Source: Stieleria mannarensis | GTDB taxonomy: Bacteria > Planctomycetota > Planctomycetia > Pirellulales > Pirellulaceae | Reading direction: 5' to 3' | DNA length: 64,000 nucleotides | Assembly (NCBI RefSeq): GCF_014154935.1 | Contig: NZ_JACEHH010000014.1 | Coordinates: 121,401-185,400, forward strand | Shown: in pieces, positions 51,864-60,700 of the stretch | Position numbering within the stretch: position 1 is the stretch's first letter | How the letters are laid out: every line of letters begins with the position of its first letter | Notes under the pieces: model-generated | What the model saw: only the letters and a program-made list of their open reading frames with translations | Database searches by the model: none | Told to the model about the DNA's origin: nothing | Made by a program: the position numbers and the translations under genes

Positions 51864-53144
51864 ATGAGCAGTACGACCGCGTTGCCGACGAGCGAGGACC
51901 AGCGGAGCGATGATTCCCATCTGCTGAGCTATCCTCGATTTCTGAAGCGGATCTTGTGGCTGGCGACCGAGGGTTCGTTCGGGTTCTATGCTTGGATGAC
52001 GCTGCTGACCGCGTTGTCCCTGGTCGGACTCAATGCCTGGGCCAATCAAGTGGCCGGCGGCATGATCGGGACCAACATGACCGACCACGTCAGTTGGGGG
52101 CTGTACATCGCCAACTTCACATTTTGTGTCGGATTGGCGGCCGGCGGAGTGATGATGGTGATTCCGGCCTATCTGTATGACGACGAAGACATGCACAAGG
52201 TCGTGATCGTCGGCGAGACCGTGGCGATCGCCGCGATCGTGATGTGCACGCTCAGCGTGGTCGTCGATCTGGGCCGGCCGGATCGATTCTGGCACCTGAT
52301 CCCCGGCCTCGGTGAATTCAATTGGCCGGTGTCGATGTTGACTTGGGACGTGATCGTGCTGAACGGCTACCTGCTGATCAACCTGCACGTCGTCGGCTAC
52401 TTGCTTTACATGCGTTACCTCGGGCGAAAGCCCAATCCGTCGTGGTACATCCCATTTGTGTTCTTGTCGATCTTTTGGGCGATCAGCATTCACACCGTCA
52501 CCGCGTTCCTGTACTGCGGACTGGGTGGACGGCCGTTTTGGAACACCGCGCTGCTGGCGCCGCGATTCCTGGCGTCGGCATTTGTCAGCGGTCCGGCGTT
52601 CATCATTTTGGTGATGCGGGTGATGCGCGTCACCGCCGGCTACACCGCGCCGGTCGGACCGGCCAGGACGCTGATCCAGATCATCCGCGTCGCGATGGTG
52701 GTGAACCTGGTGATGCTGGCCAGCGAGATTTTCACGCTCTTTTACACCGGCGGGGCGCACGTGTCGGCCGCCAAGTATCTGTTCTTTGGGGCCCATGGTC
52801 ACAGCGGTTTGGTGCCCTGGATGTGGTCGTCGATCGTACTGAATCTGCTTGGCACCTTTCTCTTCTTCCTGCCCTCGGCAATGCAGCGCAGCACCGTCCG
52901 CATCGTGGCGTGCCTGTGTTGCATCGTCGGGATTTGGATCGAAAAAGGCATGGGGCTGATCATTCCCGGATTCATCCCCTCAACACTTCACGAGATCGTG
53001 GAGTATTCGCCCAGCTTGATCGAGTGGAAGGTCACCGTGGGGATTTGGGCCTTCGGGTTGCTCGTGTTGACGGTGTTGATGAAACTGGTCATCAGTGTCT
53101 TTGGCGGGCAAGTGTCGCCGAAAGAGCCGACGGCGACGACCTGA
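51864..53144 (+). CDS. NrfD/PsrC-family quinol-oxidising membrane subunit
   Basis: A 426-residue polytopic protein with about nine to ten membrane helices. The segment AISIHTVTAFLYCGLGGRPFWNTALLAPRFLASAFVSGPA is the typical NrfD core. The Ser/Thr-rich N-terminus precedes the first helix. NrfD proteins exchange electrons between the menaquinone pool and a periplasmic Fe-S subunit. With the two preceding genes it forms a three-part module like the Qrc or Nrf complexes but lacking their catalytic subunit, so NapA/NapB is a reasonable acceptor. A 220-bp gap with repeats separates it from the Fe-S protein gene. Confidence 0.88.
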   Translation: MSSTTALPTSEDQRSDDSHLLSYPRFLKRILWLATEGSFGFYAWMTLLTALSLVGLNAWANQVAGGMIGTNMTDHVSWGLYIANFTFCVGLAAGGVMMVIPAYLYDDEDMHKVVIVGETVAIAAIVMCTLSVVVDLGRPDRFWHLIPGLGEFNWPVSMLTWDVIVLNGYLLINLHVVGYLLYMRYLGRKPNPSWYIPFVFLSIFWAISIHTVTAFLYCGLGGRPFWNTALLAPRFLASAFVSGPAFIILVMRVMRVTAGYTAPVGPARTLIQIIRVAMVVNLVMLASEIFTLFYTGGAHVSAAKYLFFGAHGHSGLVPWMWSSIVLNLLGTFLFFLPSAMQRSTVRIVACLCCIVGIWIEKGMGLIIPGFIPSTLHEIVEYSPSLIEWKVTVGIWAFGLLVLTVLMKLVISVFGGQVSPKEPTATT

Positions 53145-53167
53145 AGCAGGTACAATCGGCGGGGTAA

Positions 53168-53285
53168 CGTTGGTGTCCAGTCTTTAGACGCCTCCCCTGG
53201 TCGCGTCCAGACGCGAGGGGACCGAGAGATCGGCTAAAGCCTAGCTGGACAGCGCCACGTTGCACAAGAAGCATCGTAAATCGCC
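53168..53285. repeat. Dispersed GTTGGTGTCCAG/CTGGACAGCGCCAC repeat
   Basis: GTTGGTGTCCAG (left) and the inverted CTAGCTGGACAGCGCCACGT (right) flank a region with its own palindrome (CGCGTC and GACGCG). It leads directly into REP-like copy C. The end of the window (63968-64000) shows the same start, CGCTGGTGTC, and the same CTGGACAGCGCCACTTT. Confidence 0.6.
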
Positions 53286-53292
53286 GGTTAAA

Positions 53293-53356
53293 CGTAGCTA
53301 CCTTCGCCAGAAGGTGGGGCACCGGAGTTCTCCACGCTCTGGCGAGCGTAGCTACG
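53293..53356. repeat. 64-nt twin-hairpin REP-like element, copy C
   Basis: Same length and both hairpins as copies A and B, with a diverged centre (GGGCACCGGAGTTC). It lies 29 bp upstream of the esterase gene. Confidence 0.8.
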
Positions 53357-53384
53357 TCAAAGTCGCCCTTCCAGCGTTGTTCCC

Positions 53385-54251
53385 ATGCACCGAGTTCCAC
53401 TTTGCCTGTTGTTGGTCTTTGCGATCGGAAGTTTCACCCATGCCGCCGAGCCGATGATCCAGCGAGACCTTCCGTTCGCCAAGGTCGACGGCACGGAGTT
53501 GAAACTGGATTTTTATCCCAGCCGGGCCGACGACGACGCGTGCCCGTTGATCGTGTGGGTCCACGGCGGTGCCTGGCGCGCCGGTGACAAACGCAGCGTG
53601 CCGATCCAACGCTTGACCGAACACGGATTCGCGATCGCCAGCCTGGATTACCGGCTCAGCGGGACCGCTCGGTTCCCGGCGCAAACCGAAGACATCAAAG
53701 CAGGGATTCGCTTCCTGCGTGCCCATGCCGAGCGTTTCGAAATCGATCCCGATCGGATCGTCATCGCGGGGGCGTCCGCCGGTGGTCACCTCGCCGCACT
53801 GGTCGGCGTCAGCAGCGGCGTGCAGGCGTTAGAAAACTTCGCGATGGGAAACGCCGAGGTTTCTTCTCGCGTTGCGGCAATCGTTTCACTCTACGGGGCC
53901 AGCAACCTGCAGACGATTCTCAGCCAATCGACGCCACACGGGTTGAGTGTCCGCGAGCCGGCGCTGAAGCTGTTGTTGGGGGATCTGCCGACCACGGTTC
54001 CCGATGCCGCACGGCTGGCCAGTCCGGTCCAGCACGTCGATTCGGAGGACCCTCCGCTGTTGTTGATCCATGGGGATCAGGATCCTCAAATGCCGATCAA
54101 CCAATCGCATGAGTTGGAAGGTGCCTACCGGCGGGCCGGATTGGACGTCACCTTCCACGTCGTCCACGGCGCCGCCCACGGCGGAAAGGCGTTCTACGAC
54201 GACGAACAACTGAAACGGATCGCCGATTGGATTGATAGCCGGTTGGATTAA
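53385..54251 (+). CDS. Secreted alpha/beta hydrolase (esterase/BD-FAE type)
   Basis: A 288-residue exported esterase with signal peptide MHRVPLCLLLVFAIGSFTHAA. VWVHGGAWRAGDKRS holds the oxyanion HGG. GASAGGHLA is the nucleophile elbow (Ser), HGDQDPQMPINQS gives the catalytic Asp and VVHGAAHGG the His. It belongs to the lipase/carboxylesterase group often used to deacetylate polysaccharides. It is followed on the same strand by a sulfatase gene, so a glycan-trimming role is likely. Confidence 0.85.
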   Translation: MHRVPLCLLLVFAIGSFTHAAEPMIQRDLPFAKVDGTELKLDFYPSRADDDACPLIVWVHGGAWRAGDKRSVPIQRLTEHGFAIASLDYRLSGTARFPAQTEDIKAGIRFLRAHAERFEIDPDRIVIAGASAGGHLAALVGVSSGVQALENFAMGNAEVSSRVAAIVSLYGASNLQTILSQSTPHGLSVREPALKLLLGDLPTTVPDAARLASPVQHVDSEDPPLLLIHGDQDPQMPINQSHELEGAYRRAGLDVTFHVVHGAAHGGKAFYDDEQLKRIADWIDSRLD

Positions 54252-54510
54252 CGGGATAGATTTTCCCGCTCGCTATCCGCTGGATCGACGAGGGAAATCG
54301 ACTAAAGGAGCTTCGTTTTCGAACGGGCCGGACAGTCGCCGTCCTCTCCGAGGTCGGCAGGGGGGAAAGCTTCGCTTTGGGGATCGCCGAGTTCGGAGAA
54401 CACGGCGACTCTCGGAACGCATCGTCAACCCGATAGTGGAGCTGAGATAGACTAGTGGAAGCCTCTCCAACCGGTTTGCCGACCACCTTTTTCCGTCACT
54501 GAGACACAAC

Positions 54511-55989
54511 ATGCCCCGACGCTTTCTCATTTTGCTGCTGGTCGCCTCCTTCACTTTCGCCTCGATCACCCAGGCACAATCGCCTGCCAAGCCCCCCAAC
54601 ATCCTCTGGATCGTCGGCGAGAACTTTGACTTGGACTTTGGATGTTACGGGGCGAAGAACGTTCACACGCCGAACGTCGACTCTCTGGCTGCCGCGGGGA
54701 TTCGCTACACCAACGTCTTTTCGACCTCGCCGGTTTGCGCCCCCAGCCGTTCGGCCTTCATGACCGGCATGTACCAGACCACGACCGACACGCATCACAT
54801 GCGTTCGCACCGCAGTGATGACTACCGGTTGCCCCCGGGTGTGCGTCCGATCACTCAGCGGTTGCACGATGCCGGCTATATCACGGCGAACCTGAAAACC
54901 CTCGGGGACCGCGTGATCGGAACGGGCAAGCTGGATTTGAACTTCGTCAACGAAGGCCAGCTTTACACGACCGATGATTGGCAGGCACTCAAGTCCGACC
55001 AGCCATTCTTCGCCCAAGTTAATTTGCCCGAAGCAGAGTACGACATCTATGATCGCAAGTCCGCCGAAAAGGATCGCGTGAAGTGGGTCGGCGAAGAATG
55101 GCATCCTCAGGTGGCAACCCCGGACAACGTCACACCGCCGCCGTATTACCCCGACCATCCGGTGACCCGTCAGGAATGGGCGCGGTACTTGAATTCCGCT
55201 AGCGGGACCGATGTCCGCATCGGCTGGATCTTGGACCGGCTGGAACAAGACGGCTTGGCCGACGACACGATCGTCGTTTTCTTTGCCGACAACGGACGGC
55301 TGGAAGCACGCGGCATTCACTGGTGCTGGGATTCGGGGCTGCACGTCCCGATGGTGATCCGTTGGCCCAAGAACCATCCCGCACCCAAGCAAATCCAACC
55401 CGGTACGGTCAGTGATGAACTGATCAGTTTGATCGATCTGACGGCCACCACGCTGTGGATGGCAGGCATCGATCCGCCGCTGGGGATGCAGGGGCGACGT
55501 TTTCTCGGCGATCAAACCGGGCCATCACGCAAGTACGTGTTCAGCGCCCGCGACCGCATCGATGAAACCGAGATCCGCTTGCGCAGCGTTCGCGACAAAC
55601 GCTATCACTACATTCGCAACTTCACGCCCGGCGCAGGTTTTCCGACGCTGAATCGGTACAAGGAAAAGTGTTTCCTGGTCAAACCGCTGATGCGGCAATT
55701 GCACACCGAAGGAAAGCTGACCGGTGCGGCGGCGGAGTTGATGGAACCGTTTCCGGACGAGTTGCTGTACGACACGCAAGCCGATCCGTACGAGATTGAC
55801 AACGTGGCGGATTCGGACGATGTAGCCCATCAAGAAGCACTCACGCGAATGCGCGCCGCCCTAGACACCTGGATCGTCGAAACCGGAGACCGCGGCGAAA
55901 TCCCCGAACCCCGCGACGTCGTCGCCCCGTTCGAAAAAGAAATGCATGATTGGTTCGGAACACCCGATTGGTATTCCAAACAGGAGTAA
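54511..55989 (+). CDS. Secreted sulfatase with altered first metal-site residues
   Basis: A 492-residue sulfatase with signal peptide MPRRFLILLLVASFTFASITQA. The formylglycine motif is C76-A-P-S-R80. Where most family members have Asp-Asp (as in LADDL), this one has Glu37-Asn38 (IVGENFDLDFGCYG), a substitution seen in some heparan-N-sulfatase-like members. FFADNGRLEARGIHW supplies the second metal pair, but GG is replaced by GRL. The canonical GKWHLG block is absent. Probably still active as a distinct subgroup, but the metal site needs testing. Confidence 0.85.
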   Translation: MPRRFLILLLVASFTFASITQAQSPAKPPNILWIVGENFDLDFGCYGAKNVHTPNVDSLAAAGIRYTNVFSTSPVCAPSRSAFMTGMYQTTTDTHHMRSHRSDDYRLPPGVRPITQRLHDAGYITANLKTLGDRVIGTGKLDLNFVNEGQLYTTDDWQALKSDQPFFAQVNLPEAEYDIYDRKSAEKDRVKWVGEEWHPQVATPDNVTPPPYYPDHPVTRQEWARYLNSASGTDVRIGWILDRLEQDGLADDTIVVFFADNGRLEARGIHWCWDSGLHVPMVIRWPKNHPAPKQIQPGTVSDELISLIDLTATTLWMAGIDPPLGMQGRRFLGDQTGPSRKYVFSARDRIDETEIRLRSVRDKRYHYIRNFTPGAGFPTLNRYKEKCFLVKPLMRQLHTEGKLTGAAAELMEPFPDELLYDTQADPYEIDNVADSDDVAHQEALTRMRAALDTWIVETGDRGEIPEPRDVVAPFEKEMHDWFGTPDWYSKQE

Positions 55990-56059
55990 TCGTTGGTGTT
56001 TAGGCTTGAGCCTCCTCACTCGGGAGGCTCCACTCAGGTCGCTAGCGTTCCGCCAGCGG

Positions 56060-56342
56060 ATCAAGGATCACTCGGCTTCGTTCGCCAAAGGCGATCAACA
56101 ACTTAGCCTGGGGTGAGACCGGATGAGCCTCAGCGAATCCGGGCGTAACCCCAGGTCCACGATCGCCCAAAAACGCTCCCCCTTTCGATCGGCCGGCGGC
56201 AGAGCCGCCGGCCGATCGAAAGGGGGAGGAGCGGATTTGGCTTTTTTCCCCTGGGGTTGCGGTCACTCCGCTGCGCTCGTTCCCTGACCCCAGGCTAAGT
56301 TGTTGATGCCCTTTGGGCAAACGCGACGAAAGCGGCTCCGGA
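56060..56342. repeat. Terminal-inverted-repeat element, core 56096-56306
   Basis: CAACAACTTAGCCTGGGGT (56096-56114) and its exact complement (56288-56306) bound a region of 211 bp. Similarity continues about 17 bp outward on both sides (CGTTYGCC-AAAGG-CAT). It contains the long hairpin at 56176-56228 and no open frame of note. It fills most of the 55990-56463 gap. Confidence 0.8.
56176..56228. repeat. 25-bp perfect hairpin with AGA loop
   Basis: Left arm 56176-56200 (CTCCCCCTTTCGATC, then GGCCGGCGGC) and right arm 56204-56228 are exact complements with a 3-nt AGA loop. It lies near the centre of the inverted-repeat element. Confidence 0.92.
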
Positions 56343-56463
56343 TAAGATCTGGACCGGCCGCGACAATCGGTTCTGCGCAGGCCAGGGTTCCGCCTCCTCA
56401 CTCGCGACGCGGAGTCTTGGAACGAGGTCAGAAACGCCTAAAGGCTGGACACCAGCGCGCTCC

Positions 56464-57681
56464 CTAATTCGCTGCCGGCCGCAGGATGAACACGACACTC
56501 GATTCGCGGCTGGCGTCGACCGAGTAGCTGCGATTGAGGTCCACGTTCAGCTTCGGCTGGGTTTCCAGCACTTCATAACCCTTCACTCGCACGCCGACCG
56601 TATACACCTCGGGAGCCGCATCCAGGATCGACACCTTCGAGGTCGTCTTTTGTTCCAGCGGCAACTGCGAACCTCGCCAACCATAGCGTCGGCCGATGTA
56701 GACGTAGCTGTCTTTGGGAATCGGTGTCCCGTCACTGCTCGTCACCGTGACCTCCAATCGAATCGGCTGGACGGCCGTGATATCACCTAAATCAGCCTGC
56801 TCGCCGTGCCGGGGAGCCTTGATCAAGCTGAGCGGCAGCACTGCCGAGGCGGCTTGGCCGGTGTGGGTGTAGAGGGTGTACTCGAGTTCTGGGGGAAGCT
56901 GGTCGAAGCTGAACGTGCCTGTTTCGTCGGTATACACCTCTTGGGGCGTCACGATGCTGCCCATCATGCGATTCTTTTGGACCAGTCCGACTTCGACACC
57001 CGCGACCGGTTGGCCGCGGAAGATTAACTTGCCGCGAAGACCCGCGCCCGAGCCGAGCGAGATTTCGAGCTTTTGATCCTCCGATCGAGCCCAACGGGTT
57101 TGCGCGGGGGCGTAGGCCGAGGCGTTGATCCGCAAGTCGATCCACTCGATGTGATCCCCCAGCGACATTTCGAAGACGCCGTCTTCATCGGTCAGGGTGA
57201 GCGGCGTGACCGATCGATCTGATCCGCCGAAGATGCCGTTGTTGCGAAAGATGGTGTGTGGTCGGACTTGAGCGCCCGCGATCGGGTTTCCGTCGAGGTT
57301 GACGACGCGGCCGCGTAGCACTTCGATTTTCTCAGTCCGCCGGATCGGTTCGAGTTCGAATTTAATTTCGGGATTTTGTTGCGGATCAAAGTGCTCGGAG
57401 ACTTGGCCTTGATAGCCCGCGCCGCCGGCCGCCAGGCTGAACAGCAACTGATCCGACAAGTCGGTGATCGAGAACGCGCCGTTTTCGTCGGTGGTCGTGC
57501 GTTTGGTGCAATCGCGGTAACAGGACGGGCAAGTCGTGGCCGGACCGACGCGTGGCTTGGCGGTGCTGACGACGACGATTGCGCCGGCAACGGGCTGGTC
57601 GTCCGAATCGACGACACGGCCCGACAATTCCGCCGTGCCGGCGGTCAGCAGCAGCGATAAGAGAAACTTGATCGAAAGCAT
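56464..57681 (-). CDS. Secreted protein with carboxypeptidase-regulatory-like domains
   Basis: A 405-residue exported protein with a short signal (MLSIKFLLSLLLTAGTA). At least three beta-sandwich CarboxypepD_reg-like units can be seen (LSGRVVDSDDQPVAGAIVVV; RGRVVNLDGNPIAGAQVRP; LRGKLIFRGQPVAGVEVGLV), each with the G-x-V-x-D-x-x-G-x-P-V-x-G-A pattern. An unusual Cys cluster (CPSCYRDC) lies in the first unit. It is downstream of the M56 protein, which carries the same kind of repeat, and is separated from it by a perfect hairpin. It may be a substrate or partner. Confidence 0.8.
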   Translation of the reverse strand: MLSIKFLLSLLLTAGTAELSGRVVDSDDQPVAGAIVVVSTAKPRVGPATTCPSCYRDCTKRTTTDENGAFSITDLSDQLLFSLAAGGAGYQGQVSEHFDPQQNPEIKFELEPIRRTEKIEVLRGRVVNLDGNPIAGAQVRPHTIFRNNGIFGGSDRSVTPLTLTDEDGVFEMSLGDHIEWIDLRINASAYAPAQTRWARSEDQKLEISLGSGAGLRGKLIFRGQPVAGVEVGLVQKNRMMGSIVTPQEVYTDETGTFSFDQLPPELEYTLYTHTGQAASAVLPLSLIKAPRHGEQADLGDITAVQPIRLEVTVTSSDGTPIPKDSYVYIGRRYGWRGSQLPLEQKTTSKVSILDAAPEVYTVGVRVKGYEVLETQPKLNVDLNRSYSVDASRESSVVFILRPAAN

Positions 57682-57712
57682 GGTGGGACCAGGTGAGGGG
57701 GGGATTCAATAA

Positions 57713-57770
57713 GTGGGATAGGCTTCTAGCCTGTCAATTCAGGAGATGACAGGCTAGAAGCCTATCCCAC
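57713..57770. repeat. 24-bp perfect hairpin (GTGGGATAGGCTTCTAG-type)
   Basis: Left arm 57713-57736 (GTGGGATAGGCTTCTAGCCT plus GTCA) and right arm 57747-57770 are exact complements around a 10-nt loop. It lies in the 94-bp gap between two minus-strand genes and could act as a terminator or processing site. Confidence 0.9.
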
Positions 57771-57775
57771 AATTT

Positions 57776-60700
57776 CTACCGCTTGGGAGTGACCTCGATC
57801 GGCACGAGCCTCGGGATCGGGGGCAGGTTGGGCAGGTTTAGCGTGATCTCCAAATCCGTCTCACCGGTGCGGACCGGAACCAAGGTCGAGATCCGGGTTG
57901 CCGAGACAGAGCTTTCGCCTTGGGGGCCGCGGACGGACAGTTGGTACTTTCCCTGCGGGACGTTCTTCAAATGAAACCGCCCGTTGGCGTCGGTGGTGGA
58001 TTGGCTTTCGCGACGGTAATCGACCCAGAAGTTGGGAATCACGTCGCGGTCGCGGCGGATGGAGACCATCGCTTTGGCGACCGGATTGCCATCGGCATCG
58101 ATCACACGTCCGGCGATTTCTTGCTTTCCGCGGATCAGTTCAAAGTCCTTGACGATCAGCTTTCCGTCCGCGTCGGGTTGCGCGTTGTAACCGATCGTCG
58201 GTTGAAACGAGAGGTCTGAAACATTGCTCAGGAAGACGGTAACACGTTTTCCGGCCGGCACAGATGCCCGATACACGCCATCGGAATCCGTCGTGACGAG
58301 CTGATGGCCCGATGACTGAAAGGATGTGATCGTCCTGCCCTTGAACGTCCGTTGGACGGGTTTCGTGATGCTGATTTGCACCCGAGCCCCGGCGACCGGT
58401 TCTCCGTCGACCAGCACGCGGCCTTGCACGATCGACGAAGAGTCGAGCACCAGATGGATCACACTGTCCTTGGCATCGACCAGCTTGGCGGTCCCGTCGA
58501 AGGCGGTGTTATCACCGAGATACTTGACATCGATGAAGGCCTTGGGAGACGTGATCTCGCTGGGAACCAATGTGGCGCGTCCGAGTGAATTGGTGCTTTC
58601 GGTCTCAGATCGATCGACGATGCGAGCGGGGCGGTCAAATCCAGCTGCGTTAGTGTCGGGTGACACTTCATCACGCAAAATCACCGACGCACCGACGGCC
58701 GGACTGCCGTCGGGCAGCGACACGATGACTTGGTAGGTGGCTAGCTTGGGCACGACGATCGGTTCAAGGGTGCGCGGTAGAAGATCGGTGACCTTGATTT
58801 TTCGATGGGGAAGCGATGCGGCTTCCTCCTTCGTCATTCCATAGGCGGATTTAGGGATTGCGTAGCCGGGTTCCCTGCTCGTCAGCACCACGACATGCTC
58901 TCCGAGGGGAAGTTTCAGACTGAATGTTCCATCGTCGTTCGAGACGGTTCCATAGGGAGCCGGGCTATCGAGTGAACTTACGACAATGTGTTGTAGCGGA
59001 GTTCCTGACCCATCCACTGTTTTGCCGCTGATGGTTGCGGCGCGGGGCAGCACCACGTTGATCGGTTCTTTTCCTGTCAATTGTCCCTTAGAGAGTTCGA
59101 TCCGTTTCGACAGGAACGGACTTTCATCGGATGTGATCACAGAGAAGTCGATCGTGCGATCGTCATGATCCAGATAACGCTTGATCAAGCGCGTCGAGAC
59201 GCGAAATCTAAAATCGCCCTTCGAATCGGTTTTGTGGCGACCAACACTGGGCGATGGATAAACGCTGACATCCGCGATCCCCGAACCCTGGTCGTCGATT
59301 ACGTGGCCGTGGAGCGTGTAACCGGGGTCGGCAACCATCTTCGCCGGGCTGGCAACGATTTCTCCGCTGGGAAGCCAGGGATTGGGACGTTCAAATTCTC
59401 CAGTTGCGACGTCATCGCTGGTGCGAACTGCGGCGTATCCGTTCTCCCAGTCGACGTGAGAGGCGTAGATCGAGGCGATCAAACCGGCGGGGATGTTCTG
59501 GAATTCAAAGTACCCCGACTTGTTGGTCGTGGTCCTTGGCGTCAATTGGCTCATCGATAGCTCGAAACGCTCTTGAGGGCCCCATAGGTCGGCCGTCGGT
59601 GCGAACAACTGTGTCAGGTTGACGATCGCACCGGCAAGCGGTTGGCCATCCGGCGTGACGAAACGGCCGCTGACGGAGTTCGTCGTCGTGAGCTTCAGGG
59701 CGAGGGATTCGATCGGCGCGGGGTTCGATTTCTTGATGGTCAGCGGCGACGTTGCAACGCCCACGCCCGGCATCGCGGCGACCAGCGAGCCCACCCACCG
59801 GTCCGTTCGATCATTTGCCAACGCAGGAGCCTTGACACGCCTAAATTCAAACTCCCCGTTCGCGTTTGTTTCCGACCGCCCGATCACGTCCGGGACACGA
59901 ATCAGATTTCGGTCTACTGAAAGCAGGTATTTGTTGATGTCGCTGGACGCACGACGCCCGCTCGATTCCCTCAGAATCACCACCGCTCCTGGTACCGGCT
60001 CTCCGCCGGGAGAAATGACTTTACCGGAGACACTCACGATCACCGCGTGGTCTTTCGATTCGGTCATCGTCGGTTTGCACGTCAGCACTCGGGCAATCAA
60101 GTCATTGTCGTTTGGCTGGATCGGTTCGTCTGTAGGACCGGCGTCGGCTGCTTCGGTTTGGGCCGCATCAGATGCAGCCGGCTTGGTACGATCGTCCGGA
60201 GGCACTTGTGCGGCCGAGCGATCCAGCCGCACCGTCGTCGCGACTGCCGCGACGGCCAGCGTGGCGACCATCAAACGCAGCGACGCGATCCGCCAGCGGG
60301 AAAGCCCTGGAACGCCACGGAGAATCAATTTCAAGCGGTCTTCGATCTCGCTATGACGACTCATCGCAATCGCCGACCGATCGGGCAATCGACGTGCCGC
60401 ATCAGCGCTTCGAAACCGCGTCACAATGTTCAGCAAACTTTCCGCGTAACGCCCCGAATTCAGTTCGCCTCCGCTCGCCGAAGAGGCTGTCAGGACATCG
60501 CGATCGGTCGCCCATTCCCGCGATTCGCTCAGTCGCCGATCGACCAACCAGACTGCCGGATGGAACCAGTAGAGCATCAAGTTGATCGAGGCCAAGGTTT
60601 GAGCCAGCGCGTCTCGCCGTCGGACATGCATCAACTCGTGCAGCAGCGTCGAGCGGATCTCGTCTTCGCTCCAACCATCGAAGTCGTCTGGAACCAGCAC

